A stretch of 64,000 bases of DNA, from assembly GCF_014107495.1 (NCBI RefSeq), contig NZ_CP041969.1:4575501-4639500 (forward strand), given 5' to 3'. Origin of the DNA: Cohnella cholangitidis (lineage in GTDB: Bacteria > Bacillota > Bacilli > Paenibacillales > Paenibacillaceae). Of this stretch, positions 47,131-55,286 are shown one piece after another. A program made the translations under genes and the position numbers. Under the pieces are notes generated by a model, which saw only the letters and a list, made by a program, of their open reading frames with translations, was not told the DNA's origin and did no database searches. Numbering within the stretch: the stretch's first letter is position 1; every line of letters starts with the position of its first letter.

Positions 47131-47167
47131 AAGGCCGGATGCCCATTTTGGGGATTCGGCCTTTTTT
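47131..47167 (+). terminator. Terminator after the 61-residue protein gene
   Basis: AAGGCCG...CCC pairs with GGG...CGGCCTT and runs into TTTTTT. Confidence 0.9.
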
Positions 47168-47171
47168 GTGT

Positions 47172-47220
47172 TTGACATTATTTTGATAAGGTTATATAGT
47201 TAGTTACATGAGTAACTAAC
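47172..47220 (+). promoter_or_regulatory. Promoter with GntR (YtrA-type) operator
   Basis: TTGACA (47172-47177), 17 bases, TATAGT (47195-47200). GTTAGTTAC and GTAACTAAC form a perfect 9-base inverted repeat with a 4-base spacer (47199-47220), overlapping the -10 box and the start. This suits autorepression by the GntR protein encoded 23 bases downstream. Confidence 0.88.
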
Positions 47221-47243
47221 CAACTAACGTGGTGGTGGAAAAG

Positions 47244-47612
47244 ATGACCTTATCGATGGATGATAGCCGCCCCATCTTCGTACAGATCGCGGAACGAATA
47301 GAGAACGACATTATCGAGGGGAGGCTGCCCGAGGAATCGCAGGTTCCTTCGACGAATCAATTCGCTGCTTTCTACCAGATCAATCCCGCAACGGTCATGA
47401 AGGGCGTAAATCTGCTCGTCGACCAAGAAATTTTGTATAAGAAAAGAGGGATCGGCATGTTCGTGGCAACGGGAGTCCGAGCGAAAATCATGGAGAAACG
47501 CAAAGAACAATTTTACGAGCAATACGTCGTGGCGATGGTAAGGGAAGCGGAGAAGCTCGGCATTACGGCAGAACAGTTAACCGAAATGATACGGAGAGGG
47601 GAGAAAGCGTAA
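47244..47612 (+). CDS. GntR-family repressor, YtrA subfamily
   Basis: A 122-residue regulator: residues 5-75 are the winged helix (DSRPIFVQIAERIENDIIEGRLPEESQVPSTNQFAAFYQINPATVMKGVNLLVDQEILYKKRGIGMFV), followed by a short helical dimerisation tail with no ligand domain. That short form is the YtrA subfamily, which nearly always controls ABC transporter operons and responds to cell-envelope antibiotics or stress in Bacillus. GGTGG six bases before the ATG at 47244 supports this start over the GTG at 47229. It overlaps the ATPase gene by one base. Confidence 0.93.
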   Translation: MTLSMDDSRPIFVQIAERIENDIIEGRLPEESQVPSTNQFAAFYQINPATVMKGVNLLVDQEILYKKRGIGMFVATGVRAKIMEKRKEQFYEQYVVAMVREAEKLGITAEQLTEMIRRGEKA

Positions 47613-48508
47613 TGAACAGCATCGTCGAGATCAAGGAACTTACGAAAACATACGGAAACTTCAAAGCCGTCGATAACGTGAGCTTTACTCTGGAAGACGG
47701 CAAAATTTACGGGCTGTTGGGAAGAAACGGAGCAGGGAAAACGACGATCATGCATATGATTACGGCGCAGTTGTTCAAATCCGGCGGCGAGATCAAAGTG
47801 TTCGGAGAAGAGCCGTTCGAGAACGACAAAGTACTCAGGAAAATTTGCTTCATTAAAGAGAGCCAGAAGTATCCGGATAATTTTAGAGTGTTGGACGTAC
47901 TGAACGTTTCCCCGTTATTTTTCCCGAATTGGGATAAGGAGCTCGCGTATTCGTTAATCGAGGATTTCCGGCTTCCTTTAAAGCGCAGAGTCAAGAAGCT
48001 CTCCAGAGGGATGCTCTCTGCCGTAGGAATAATCGTTGGTCTCGCAAGCCGGGCCCCGTTAACGATTTTCGATGAACCGTATCTAGGTTTGGATGCCGTA
48101 GCCCGAAGCTTGTTCTACAACAGGCTGTTGGAGGATTATGCCGAGCACCCGCGAACGATCGTCCTGTCTACCCATCTGATAGACGAAGTGAGCCAATTGC
48201 TCGAACACGTTCTCGTAATCGACCGCGGCAAGTTGCTTCTTAACGAGGAATCCGAAGTTCTGCGCGGCAGGGCGTCGACGGTAGCGGGAACGGCAGCGAA
48301 GGTGGAGGAGTTCCTTGAAGGGAAGCAAGTCATTCATCGCGAGCCTTTTGCGGGACTTACGTCCGCAACGGTCATAGGCCATCTCACCGCAGAAGATCGC
48401 GGTCGAGCGGCCGAGCTTGGTTTGGAAATCTCGCCCGTATCGCTGCAGCAGATGGTCGTCCATCTGACGAATAGCCAAAATAGGAGAGAGGCAGGAGAAG
48501 TTCGATGA
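47612..48508 (+). CDS. ABC transporter ATP-binding protein (YtrB-like)
   Basis: A 298-residue ATPase: Walker A GRNGAGKTT, signature LSRGMLSAVGI (a variant of LSGGQ), Walker B LTIFDEPYLGLD and the switch His in IVLSTHLIDE. The last 70 residues form a small regulatory tail. TAATG overlap with the GntR gene and ATGA overlap with the membrane gene show tight coupling. It probably exports or senses an envelope-active compound with the next protein. Confidence 0.93.
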   Translation: MNSIVEIKELTKTYGNFKAVDNVSFTLEDGKIYGLLGRNGAGKTTIMHMITAQLFKSGGEIKVFGEEPFENDKVLRKICFIKESQKYPDNFRVLDVLNVSPLFFPNWDKELAYSLIEDFRLPLKRRVKKLSRGMLSAVGIIVGLASRAPLTIFDEPYLGLDAVARSLFYNRLLEDYAEHPRTIVLSTHLIDEVSQLLEHVLVIDRGKLLLNEESEVLRGRASTVAGTAAKVEEFLEGKQVIHREPFAGLTSATVIGHLTAEDRGRAAELGLEISPVSLQQMVVHLTNSQNRREAGEVR

Positions 48509-49185
48509 ATAGAGTGGTCGGCATCATAAAGACGCATCTAGCCGATAAGTTGACATGGCTCATTCTTCCATGGCTCATTCTTGGCATTAGCTTCGCGTGC
48601 AATTTGATCATTGGCAGTCTGGCCGACGAAAAGATTTACACGGGCGGATTGGCTTCGATTTATATCTATATGCTTGTGGTCGGAATCGGTAGCGTGGGGC
48701 AGACATTTCCATTTCTAATCGGATTTTGTACCAGGAGAAAAGATTATTTCCTAGGAACGGCGGCAACGATCGCGATCATTAGCTTTTTATCGGCCATCGT
48801 GCTGCTCCTGATCGGCTATGTCGAACGGGAAACCGGCCAATGGGGCATGGAACTTTATTTCTTCAACGTGAAATACTTGAGCGACGGTCCGTTGCTTGAA
48901 CGGTTCTGGATCCTTTTCACGCTCATGATCAACCTCTTCTTCTGCGGTTTCGCGATCTCATCCATTCATCGCAAATTCGGACGCAACGGTTTGTATTTCT
49001 TCTTCATCGCGCTCGGCGTCGTTATGACCATCGCGAGCTACTTGATTACCCTGAACGAGAAATGGGAACCGATCTTCGGGTGGATGGCGGACATATCCGT
49101 CATGGAGTTAGCAAACGGGTTGTTCCTAGGTACGTTGATCTATGTGTTATTCTCCTATCTGCTGCTGCGCAGGGCGACCGTATAA
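48505..49185 (+). CDS. ABC transporter membrane subunit
   Basis: A 226-residue protein with about six membrane segments (LTWLILPWLILGISFACNLIIG, LASIYIYMLVVGIGSVGQTFPFLIGF, TAATIAIISFLSAIVLLLIGY, FWILFTLMINLFFCGFAISSI, LYFFFIALGVVMTIASYLI, MELANGLFLGTLIYVLFSYLLL). No family name is certain, but its place after a YtrA-type regulator and an ATPase marks it as the transmembrane partner. It overlaps the ATPase gene by four bases and ends before a convergent hairpin. Confidence 0.85.
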   Translation: MNRVVGIIKTHLADKLTWLILPWLILGISFACNLIIGSLADEKIYTGGLASIYIYMLVVGIGSVGQTFPFLIGFCTRRKDYFLGTAATIAIISFLSAIVLLLIGYVERETGQWGMELYFFNVKYLSDGPLLERFWILFTLMINLFFCGFAISSIHRKFGRNGLYFFFIALGVVMTIASYLITLNEKWEPIFGWMADISVMELANGLFLGTLIYVLFSYLLLRRATV

Positions 49186-49191
49186 CGAAGA

Positions 49192-49232
49192 GGGCGAAAC
49201 CGGATTCTTCAATATCCGGATCGCCCCTTTCA
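49192..49232. terminator. Terminator between convergent genes
   Basis: GGGCGA and CCGGAT pair with ATCCGG and TCGCCC around a short loop; CTTT follows on the plus strand. It sits 6 bases before the YitT stop. Confidence 0.7.
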
Positions 49233-49237
49233 TTCGT

Positions 49238-50044
49238 TTATCGATGGACTGCGTGAAAGGCGATCGAGCATTCGGGATCGAGCGCTCGGATCTCTCTGAT
49301 GACCCTGGCTTGCTCAATGCGATTAACCGTACAAAGCATCATCCTTGTCCCGCCCGGACAAGGTTCCCGATCGTCCAACAGGATCAACTCTTTGCCGAAT
49401 CGGCTGCGCATCGCATCGCTAATCGCTTCGCTCCGTTCGCTCGTTATCCAGACCATTCTCGTTAAAGCAAAACCGCTCATGGAGAAGTCGGCCATACGGA
49501 AGGCTAACAGGAATGCGACGATGGAATACAACGCTTCGTCCCAACCGAATACGAATCCTCCGGCAAGCAACACTGCGCCGTTGAATAGCCAAAGCGCTTT
49601 TCTCGTTTTGTCCGACGTTCCCGGCGTAGCGCTCGCCCCCGCGCCGTCCGCCGCATCGATAAAACCTCCGTAACGAAGAACCATGCCGATGCCGACTCCA
49701 AAAGCGATTCCTCCAGCCGTCGCCGCGGCGAACGAGTACTCCATCAATGGAGGCGCGGGATGCAAATAGAACGCGGTTAACGAAAGGGTAGACAACCCTA
49801 CTAAAGTAATAAGCCTTGTATGGGGATCGAATCGGCGATACCGGAAGAGCAGAAAAGGCAAATTCAGCAAAAACAGAAATAAACCAAGCCGCATCTCCGT
49901 TAAATACGAAAGTAGAACGGATGCCCCCGTAACCCCTCCGATGAGCATATTGTGCGGAACAAGAAACAATTCTAAGCCGATAGCGGATAAAATCGAACCG
50001 AACATCACGCAGGCAAGCCGGTATGAAACGCGCATGTTAGCCAT
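49238..50044 (-). CDS. YitT-family membrane protein with DUF2179 domain
   Basis: A 268-residue protein: five or six membrane segments (FGSILSAIGLELFLVPHNMLIGGVTGASVLLSYLT, LFLFLLNLPFLLF, ATAGGIAFGVGIGMVLRYGGFIDAADG, LFNGAVLLAGGFVFGWDEALYSIVAFLLAF) and a soluble DUF2179 C-terminus (AISDAMRSRFGKELILLDDREPCPGG). This is the YitT family, unknown in role and usually present in many copies. A GTG at 50056 touches the GAGAGG site, so the ATG at 50044 is preferred. It follows the antiporter operon on the same strand. Confidence 0.88.
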   Translation of the reverse strand: MANMRVSYRLACVMFGSILSAIGLELFLVPHNMLIGGVTGASVLLSYLTEMRLGLFLFLLNLPFLLFRYRRFDPHTRLITLVGLSTLSLTAFYLHPAPPLMEYSFAAATAGGIAFGVGIGMVLRYGGFIDAADGAGASATPGTSDKTRKALWLFNGAVLLAGGFVFGWDEALYSIVAFLLAFRMADFSMSGFALTRMVWITSERSEAISDAMRSRFGKELILLDDREPCPGGTRMMLCTVNRIEQARVIREIRALDPECSIAFHAVHR

Positions 50045-50067
50045 GACGGCATTCACCCTCTCTTGTT

Positions 50068-51282
50068 TTATGAGGACTCGACTTTCTTTGCTGATTTGCC
50101 GAACCGGAATACTTTATCGAGCACGGTGTAGATCAGTTTCGTTTCTTTGGTCAGCAAAGGACCGAGAATGGCCAAGATAAGCACGTATAACGCGGCGAAA
50201 GGCTGAATAATGGTCAGCAGTCCGCCCGCCTTGGCGATATTGGCCATGATGATCGAGAATTCTCCTCGCGCCACGATCGTGAACCCGATGTTCACGGAAG
50301 CTTTGGGCGAGAGCCCGGCGCTTCGTCCGGCGAGCATGCCCGCCGTGAAGTTGCCGATCAACGTAACGACGACTGCCGCAAGCGAAAGCCATATCGCGCC
50401 GCCTAGCGTCGTAGGGTCGATCGTTAAGCCGAAGCTGAAGAAGAAGATCGCGCCGAAGAAATCCCTGAACGGAAGAATCAGCTTCTCGATCCGTTTCATG
50501 TGTTCGGTTTCGGCTAGCACCAAGCCGATCAGCAGAGCGCCGATCGCTTCCGCGACATGGATCGTCTCGGAGAAGCCGGCCACAAGGAACAACCCTGCGA
50601 AAATGACGAGCCCGAAGAGTTCGTTGGAACGAATATCCAGCACTTTGTTGAGCAGAGGAACGGCTTTGCGACCGATGACCAGCAAGGCGAGCATGAAGAC
50701 GAGCGCGATTAAGGCGGACAGGGCAACTCCCCATACCGATGCGGATCCGCTTAGCACGAGACCCGAGAGGATCGAGATATATACCGCAAGGAATACGTCC
50801 TCGAACATGATGATGCCGAGAATCATTTCGGTTTCCGGATTGGCGGTACGCTTGAGATCCACGAGCACTTTAGCCACGATGGCGCTGGAAGATATCGTCG
50901 TGATCCCCGCCACGACAAGCGTTTCCTGGAACGGAAAACCCGCCGCCCAACCGAAGGCAAGGCCGAGCGTAAAGTTAATGGCGATATAGATCGTGCCGCC
51001 AACGGCGATCGAGCGGCCGGATTTAATCAGCCTGCCGACGGAAAATTCCAGCCCGAGGTAGAAGAGCAGGAACAAGACGCCGATTCTGCCCATGAACTCG
51101 ATCAAGGGCGCGCTTTCGATAAAGCGAAAATCGAAATGCCACAGCTCTACGGAGTGGGGCCCGACGGCCATTCCGATGAGAATATAGAAGGGAATGACGG
51201 AAAATCTGAATTTGGCGGACAACAAACCAGCCAAGGCGATGAGAGCGATCGCGAGGCCGACTTCAAGAACGATATGATCCAT
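50068..51282 (-). CDS. khtU: K+/H+ antiporter KhtU (CPA2 family)
   Basis: A 404-residue transporter with about twelve membrane segments: MDHIVLEVGLALIALAGLLSAKFRFSVIPFYILIGMAVGPH, FLLFYLGLEFSVGRLIKSGR, GITTISSSAIVAKVLVDL, AEAIGALLIGLVLAETEH and FFGAIFFFSFGLTIDPTTLGG. It resembles B. subtilis YhaU/KhtU, an inner-membrane K+/H+ antiporter, in sequence style and length. A TTG at 51291 overlaps the khtT stop; the ATG at 51282 with GGAAG about eleven bases upstream matches the usual N-terminus better. Lacks the TrkA-N domain of KefC. Confidence 0.9.
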   Translation of the reverse strand: MDHIVLEVGLAIALIALAGLLSAKFRFSVIPFYILIGMAVGPHSVELWHFDFRFIESAPLIEFMGRIGVLFLLFYLGLEFSVGRLIKSGRSIAVGGTIYIAINFTLGLAFGWAAGFPFQETLVVAGITTISSSAIVAKVLVDLKRTANPETEMILGIIMFEDVFLAVYISILSGLVLSGSASVWGVALSALIALVFMLALLVIGRKAVPLLNKVLDIRSNELFGLVIFAGLFLVAGFSETIHVAEAIGALLIGLVLAETEHMKRIEKLILPFRDFFGAIFFFSFGLTIDPTTLGGAIWLSLAAVVVTLIGNFTAGMLAGRSAGLSPKASVNIGFTIVARGEFSIIMANIAKAGGLLTIIQPFAALYVLILAILGPLLTKETKLIYTVLDKVFRFGKSAKKVESS

Positions 51283-51287
51283 TTCGA

Positions 51288-51782
51288 TCAATCGCTTCCG
51301 TGCACGAGAATCTTTTTAAGCTCTTTATGTTGCGCGCGCTCTCCCGCGACAACCAATGTCATGTCCGGAGCGAGTTTGAAATCCGGTCCGGGATTAATGT
51401 GCTTGACGTGATCCGCGCCAAGCAGGGCGATGATCGTGGCTCCGGTATTTTTGCGGATATGAAGCTCGCCTATCGTTTGCCCGATGCAGGCGTAATGGGC
51501 TTCGAGTTTGTACCACTCGATGATGAGATCGTCCAAAGCGACTTCGATCGTTTCGAGCATTTTGGGCTTATAAGTCATGCCGCCGATCATGGCGGCGACC
51601 ATCCGGGCCTCGTCATCGTCCAAAGTGACCATGGAAATGCTGCTATCGGGATCTTTGTGATCGAAGTGATAACATTCGCGGCGTCCGTCGTCGTGCACGA
51701 TAATGACGAGTTTATCGCCGCCGCGGGTATTCATTTGAAATTTCTTGCCGATTCCTGGGAGATCGATTTCACGGATATTCAT
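51288..51782 (-). CDS. khtT: Antiporter regulatory subunit KhtT
   Basis: A 164-residue cytosolic protein with an N-terminal domain ([40 protein letters not shown]) and a TrkA-C domain ([34 protein letters not shown]). Length and layout match B. subtilis KhtT, which gates KhtU and binds c-di-AMP through this C-terminal domain. AGGAGGGA lies seven bases from the ATG at 51782. Overlap with khtU confirms the two-gene unit. The third Bacillus gene, khtS, is not adjacent. Confidence 0.9.
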   Translation of the reverse strand: MNIREIDLPGIGKKFQMNTRGGDKLVIIVHDDGRRECYHFDHKDPDSSISMVTLDDDEARMVAAMIGGMTYKPKMLETIEVALDDLIIEWYKLEAHYACIGQTIGELHIRKNTGATIIALLGADHVKHINPGPDFKLAPDMTLVVAGERAQHKELKKILVHGSD

Positions 51783-51887
51783 ATAGTTATCCCTCCTGAA
51801 GTTATCATTCACGACTGCGTTAGAACGGCATACGGACAAGTCAAATAAACCTCATCAAATGGCGGTTGAGGTCATTGGGACTTGTCT

Positions 51888-52247
51888 TTAGACGCGTTCG
51901 TACGAAGTCGTGAATTTCAGGGGCATGAGCAATATTTTGCGCACATGCACTAGGACTAAGGGGAGAAAGGCGTATTTGTATTGGGGCATGCGGTAAGGAA
52001 GGTAGGCGTTGAAACGGAAGTGAAACGCAAGCAGCAGCAGAACGCTGAGGAGCAGCATTTTGCTGGGCAGGGAAACCGTCCGTTTGGTAGCCTTGACGCT
52101 GTTCGGAACGTCGTGGGCAAGCGAGGTGCTGCTGGAGGTGGTGACATTGTCTCCAATCATCATGGTAGGCATGCTAAGCATAATGAAGGCGCCAAGCAAC
52201 ACGAGGATGAAGGCGAGACTGCGAAACGGCTGCAAAGTTGTCTTCAT
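51888..52247 (-). CDS. Two-pass membrane protein, function unknown
   Basis: A 119-residue protein with two hydrophobic segments (LAFILVLLGAFIMLSMPTMMIG and MLLLSVLLLLAFHFRFNAYLPY), a polar Ser/Thr stretch between them and a basic tail (KFTTSYERV). AAGGGGGA lies six bases from the ATG at 52247. It stands 105 bases upstream of khtT on the same strand. No family recognised. Confidence 0.75.
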   Translation of the reverse strand: MKTTLQPFRSLAFILVLLGAFIMLSMPTMMIGDNVTTSSSTSLAHDVPNSVKATKRTVSLPSKMLLLSVLLLLAFHFRFNAYLPYRMPQYKYAFLPLVLVHVRKILLMPLKFTTSYERV

Positions 52248-52376
52248 TCGGTGTCCCCCTTCAATGCTTTTTTATTAGAATACCATATTAGGCATGTCTT
52301 TCTCAATTTTCACCCCGTTGGGAAAATGTGATACACTTCACTCATATTGCCGTAAACCGTCATAGGAGATGAAAAC

Positions 52377-53021
52377 GTGACCGAAAGAAGTCATCTGAGA
52401 AAAGCATATGTTTGGGCAGGGATAGCCGCTGTTTTATTCGCGATCGTTAGCTTGCTTATCCGCTTCGAGGGGATATCGGGATTCGATTCCGGCATCATCT
52501 CGACCGTTCAAGGTTGGGAGAACGCCGGCTTGACGCGGGTAATGGAAGCGTTAAGCTGGTTCGGATCGACGATGGTCGTTATCGTGATCGCCATCGTTAT
52601 TTTATTGTTTCTCGCCTTTGTTCTCGGGCACCGCATGGAGCTGCTCTTCTTTATATCGGCTCTGGCGGGATCTTCGTTGCTTAATCATTTATTAAAGGAT
52701 TTCTTTCAACGGGAAAGGCCGAATATTCATAGGCTGGTCGAGGAAACCGGCTACAGCTTCCCGAGCGGACACTCGATGGCGGCATTCGCTTTATACGGGG
52801 CATTCGTTTACTTGCTTTGGAAACGCGTGAAAAGCGGAAGAGGCAGGGCGCTACTCGTGGCGTTGGGGGCGATTCTCGTCGTCGGGATCGGAATAAGCCG
52901 TATTTATTTGGGAGTGCATTATCCGAGCGACGTCGCGGGCGGGTATCTCGCCAGCTGGGTGTGGCTTGGCTTAATGATCGAGGTTTTCCGGAAGCTGGCT
53001 CCGGCCGCGTTTCGCAAGTAA
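52377..53021 (+). CDS. PAP2-family phosphatase
   Basis: A 214-residue membrane phosphatase with six segments and the three acid-phosphatase motifs: KDFFQRERP, PSGHSM and SRIYLGVHYPSDVAGG. Such enzymes dephosphorylate undecaprenyl-diphosphate, phosphatidate or phosphatidylglycerophosphate at the outer face of the membrane. The GTG start at 52377 has AGGAG eight bases upstream; the nearby ATG is out of frame and short. It is divergent from the kht operon. Confidence 0.92.
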   Translation: MTERSHLRKAYVWAGIAAVLFAIVSLLIRFEGISGFDSGIISTVQGWENAGLTRVMEALSWFGSTMVVIVIAIVILLFLAFVLGHRMELLFFISALAGSSLLNHLLKDFFQRERPNIHRLVEETGYSFPSGHSMAAFALYGAFVYLLWKRVKSGRGRALLVALGAILVVGIGISRIYLGVHYPSDVAGGYLASWVWLGLMIEVFRKLAPAAFRK

Positions 53022-53027
53022 CAAAGC

Positions 53028-53076
53028 AAAGGGATTGCGGCTTGTCCTGTCGGACGTAACCGCAACCCCTTTTTTG
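53028..53076. terminator. Terminator between convergent genes
   Basis: AAAGGGATTGCGG pairs with CCGCAACCCCTTT (one mismatch) and TTTTTT follows on the plus strand; the opposing stop is 3 bases away. Confidence 0.85.
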
Positions 53077-53078
53077 CG

Positions 53079-53507
53079 TTATTCGACAACGATCGTGCCT
53101 GTCATATCGTTGTGCCCTTGGCCGCATTGGACGGAGCAGTGGAACTCGTAGGCTCCCGCTTTGGTCAATTTAACCTCTTGGGTTTCGCCGTTCTTTAGCT
53201 TGATTCCTAGTTCGTCGTCGCTTTCTATTCCGTGCACGCCTTGAGAGTTTTTCAAAGAAATCTTAAGCGTGTCGCCTACTTTCGCTTTGATGTCCTCCGG
53301 CTGGAATTTCCAGTTGGACGCATCGATCGTGACTTCTTGTACTCCGCCTCCGCCCGCTGCGGGCGCAGTTGCCGTAGTCGTTGCCGTAGGAGACGGCGAA
53401 GGCGAAGGTGAAACGTTGTTGTTTGCATTGTTTTTATTCGCGCAAGCGCTTAACGTTAGCGCGGTTGCCAAAGCAAATATGGCAAACAAAGAACCGGACT
53501 TTTTCAT
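53079..53507 (-). CDS. CuA-type cupredoxin lipoprotein
   Basis: A 142-residue secreted lipoprotein with lipobox LTLSAC (Cys22), a Ser/Pro/Thr/Ala linker to about residue 50 and one cupredoxin domain. EFHCSVQCGQGHNDM gives Cys124, Cys128, His132 and Met135, and GVHGIE gives His92. This is the full CuA ligand set of cytochrome oxidase subunit II (C-x3-C-x3-H-x2-M plus His), with Val in place of the usual Glu between the cysteines. The protein lacks the subunit II membrane helices. GAGGGGGTT precedes the ATG at 53507. It may shuttle copper or electrons; not shown. Confidence 0.88.
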   Translation of the reverse strand: MKKSGSLFAIFALATALTLSACANKNNANNNVSPSPSPSPTATTTATAPAAGGGGVQEVTIDASNWKFQPEDIKAKVGDTLKISLKNSQGVHGIESDDELGIKLKNGETQEVKLTKAGAYEFHCSVQCGQGHNDMTGTIVVE

Positions 53508-53717
53508 TGTCGAAATAACCCCCTCGATAGTCTTTGTAAATAGTTGCAATACTGTCTGTTAACCATAATATGTCCGAACAAATCAGAAATTATCGCTTCC
53601 GCTCGGATTGATTTTCAGGTTGTGGACGAGAGCTCTTTACAACGGGCGGCACATTGGGCAAAATAAGATTCATTGACGTTGGGCAACGATGTGTTGCGGG
53701 AGCGGGAGGATATTGGG

Positions 53718-54509
53718 ATGAGCATGAGACTTCGTGGCAGAAAAAATATTCGAGAGAGTTTGGAGCGGCAGCCGGATCTTGTCGTGTTGGAGCCGCAGCG
53801 GCTAAGAGGGCGTTGGCACGAGTTTTTCGGTAACGATAATCCGATTCATATCGAGTGCGGGATGGGCAAAGGACAATTTATTAGCCGCATGAGCGCCAAT
53901 AATCCGCACATCAATTACATCGGAATGGATATTTACGACGAATTGTTGCGGCGGGGAAGCGAGAAAGCCCGGGCATTGTGGAAAGAAGAAAAGGGCGTCG
54001 ACAAAGTGCCGAATTTGGCGCTTGCCCGCGGGAACGTTGAGTTTCTGGACAAAATGTTCGAACCGGGGGAACTGCAACGCATTTATTTGAACTTCAGCGA
54101 TCCATGGCCGAAGTCTAAACATGGCAAACGGAGATTGACGCATCCTCGTTTTCTAATGAAATATAAGGAAGCCCTGAGCGATGTTGGAGAAATCCATTTC
54201 AAGACGGACTCCCTAAGCTTGTTCGAGTTCTCCTTAAACAGTTTTTCCGCTGTAGAGTACCAAATGCGCAATATTTCCTTGGATCTGCATCGCCACGGTA
54301 TTCGCGAGGATCTCGTGCTGACCGAATACGAGACGAAATTCGTAGGGCAAGGCATGCCGATATACAGGCTCGAAGCGGTACTTGGGGAGAAGGTTCAACA
54401 GGAGCATCGCCGCGCCGTTGCGGCAGAGCTCGAGAAGCAATCCAGTAGAGGAACGACGCGAAATTACGAATCGGGCGACGACTTGGAATCCGATTCCGAC
54501 GACGAATAA
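53718..54509 (+). CDS. trmB: tRNA (guanine-N7)-methyltransferase
   Basis: Forms m7G46 in tRNA with S-adenosylmethionine. A 263-residue protein: NPIHIECGMGKGQFISRMSANNPHINYIGMDIYDELL binds SAM, and LNFSDPWPKSKHGKRRLTHPRFL is the catalytic TrmB signature. The C-terminal tail is unusually acidic (SGDDLESDSDDE) and longer than in B. subtilis. GGGAGGA supports the ATG at 53718; an upstream in-frame TTG at 53673 has no ribosome site. Confidence 0.95.
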   Translation: MSMRLRGRKNIRESLERQPDLVVLEPQRLRGRWHEFFGNDNPIHIECGMGKGQFISRMSANNPHINYIGMDIYDELLRRGSEKARALWKEEKGVDKVPNLALARGNVEFLDKMFEPGELQRIYLNFSDPWPKSKHGKRRLTHPRFLMKYKEALSDVGEIHFKTDSLSLFEFSLNSFSAVEYQMRNISLDLHRHGIREDLVLTEYETKFVGQGMPIYRLEAVLGEKVQQEHRRAVAAELEKQSSRGTTRNYESGDDLESDSDDE

Positions 54510-54513
54510 ATAA

Positions 54514-54543
54514 GCCGTACCCGGGTGAGAGCCGGGTACGGCC
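54514..54543. terminator. Hairpin between trmB and the convergent PAP2 gene
   Basis: GCCGTACCCGG, loop GTGAGAG, CCGGGTACGGC: a perfect 11-bp stem with little T-tract on either strand. Confidence 0.6.
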
Positions 54544-54589
54544 GTTATGATCATCGTGCTTGCCTAAGAGGCGGGCACGTTGATTTTTT

Positions 54590-55114
54590 TTAAATCCAAA
54601 TAGAGAGCAACAGGGCGGTTGAGCCGCCTAGCAGGGCGCCCGCGACGGTGTCGCTAGGGAAATGCAGTCCGAAGTAAATGCGCGATAAAGCCACTCCGAT
54701 CCCGATAGGCATAAGAACGGGGATGAGAAGAGGTTCGGCCAGCATCCAAGGCGTCAGCATGGCGAACGCCGCCGTCGTATGACCGGAAGGGAAAGAAGGG
54801 TCTTTAAGCGGGCGACGGTTCGTATTGATCTGCGAGAATACTTGGTAGGGACGGAGTCTCGGCGCGCTTCTCTTCGCGATAGCGACGGGAATGTGGCTTA
54901 AGATTACGGCGGCGAAGGCGAGCCAACCCGCGCTGCTCCACGGATCAGGCATGAACAACCCGGCGGCGAGGGACAGACAGAGACTGCATGTCGCTCCTGC
55001 GAGAAGAGATAAGATATGGAAGAGCCAGTTCAAGGCGGAACGGTTCCAACGAATGTTGACATGCAGGAAAAGCGGGCGTTCGACCTCCTGAAGCATGCGG
55101 TATATTCGGCTCAT
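54590..55114 (-). CDS. PAP2-family phosphatase (second)
   Basis: A 174-residue membrane protein with KRSAPRLRP, PSGHTT and SRIYFGLHFPSDTVAG, the three phosphatase motifs, and four to five membrane segments. It is distinct from the copy at 52377: shorter, with a basic N-terminus. It is divergent from the GT4 gene at 55287 across 172 bases, which suggests lipid or wall-precursor metabolism. GGAGATGGAG lies upstream of the ATG. Confidence 0.92.
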   Translation of the reverse strand: MSRIYRMLQEVERPLFLHVNIRWNRSALNWLFHILSLLAGATCSLCLSLAAGLFMPDPWSSAGWLAFAAVILSHIPVAIAKRSAPRLRPYQVFSQINTNRRPLKDPSFPSGHTTAAFAMLTPWMLAEPLLIPVLMPIGIGVALSRIYFGLHFPSDTVAGALLGGSTALLLSIWI

Positions 55115-55286
55115 ACTCCATCTCCTTTGCTTAAATGGGGTGATCAGCGGCGTTCGGCGGCTGATTGCTCTTGCTCTTCTAACTCTACAACTTGAATGTA
55201 ACCTCAGTATTAACTTGCCTTTGATACTCCGTTAATGTGCGGTTAGTAAAATGAAGGAAACGAACGGAGAGGGGACTTGATTACCG

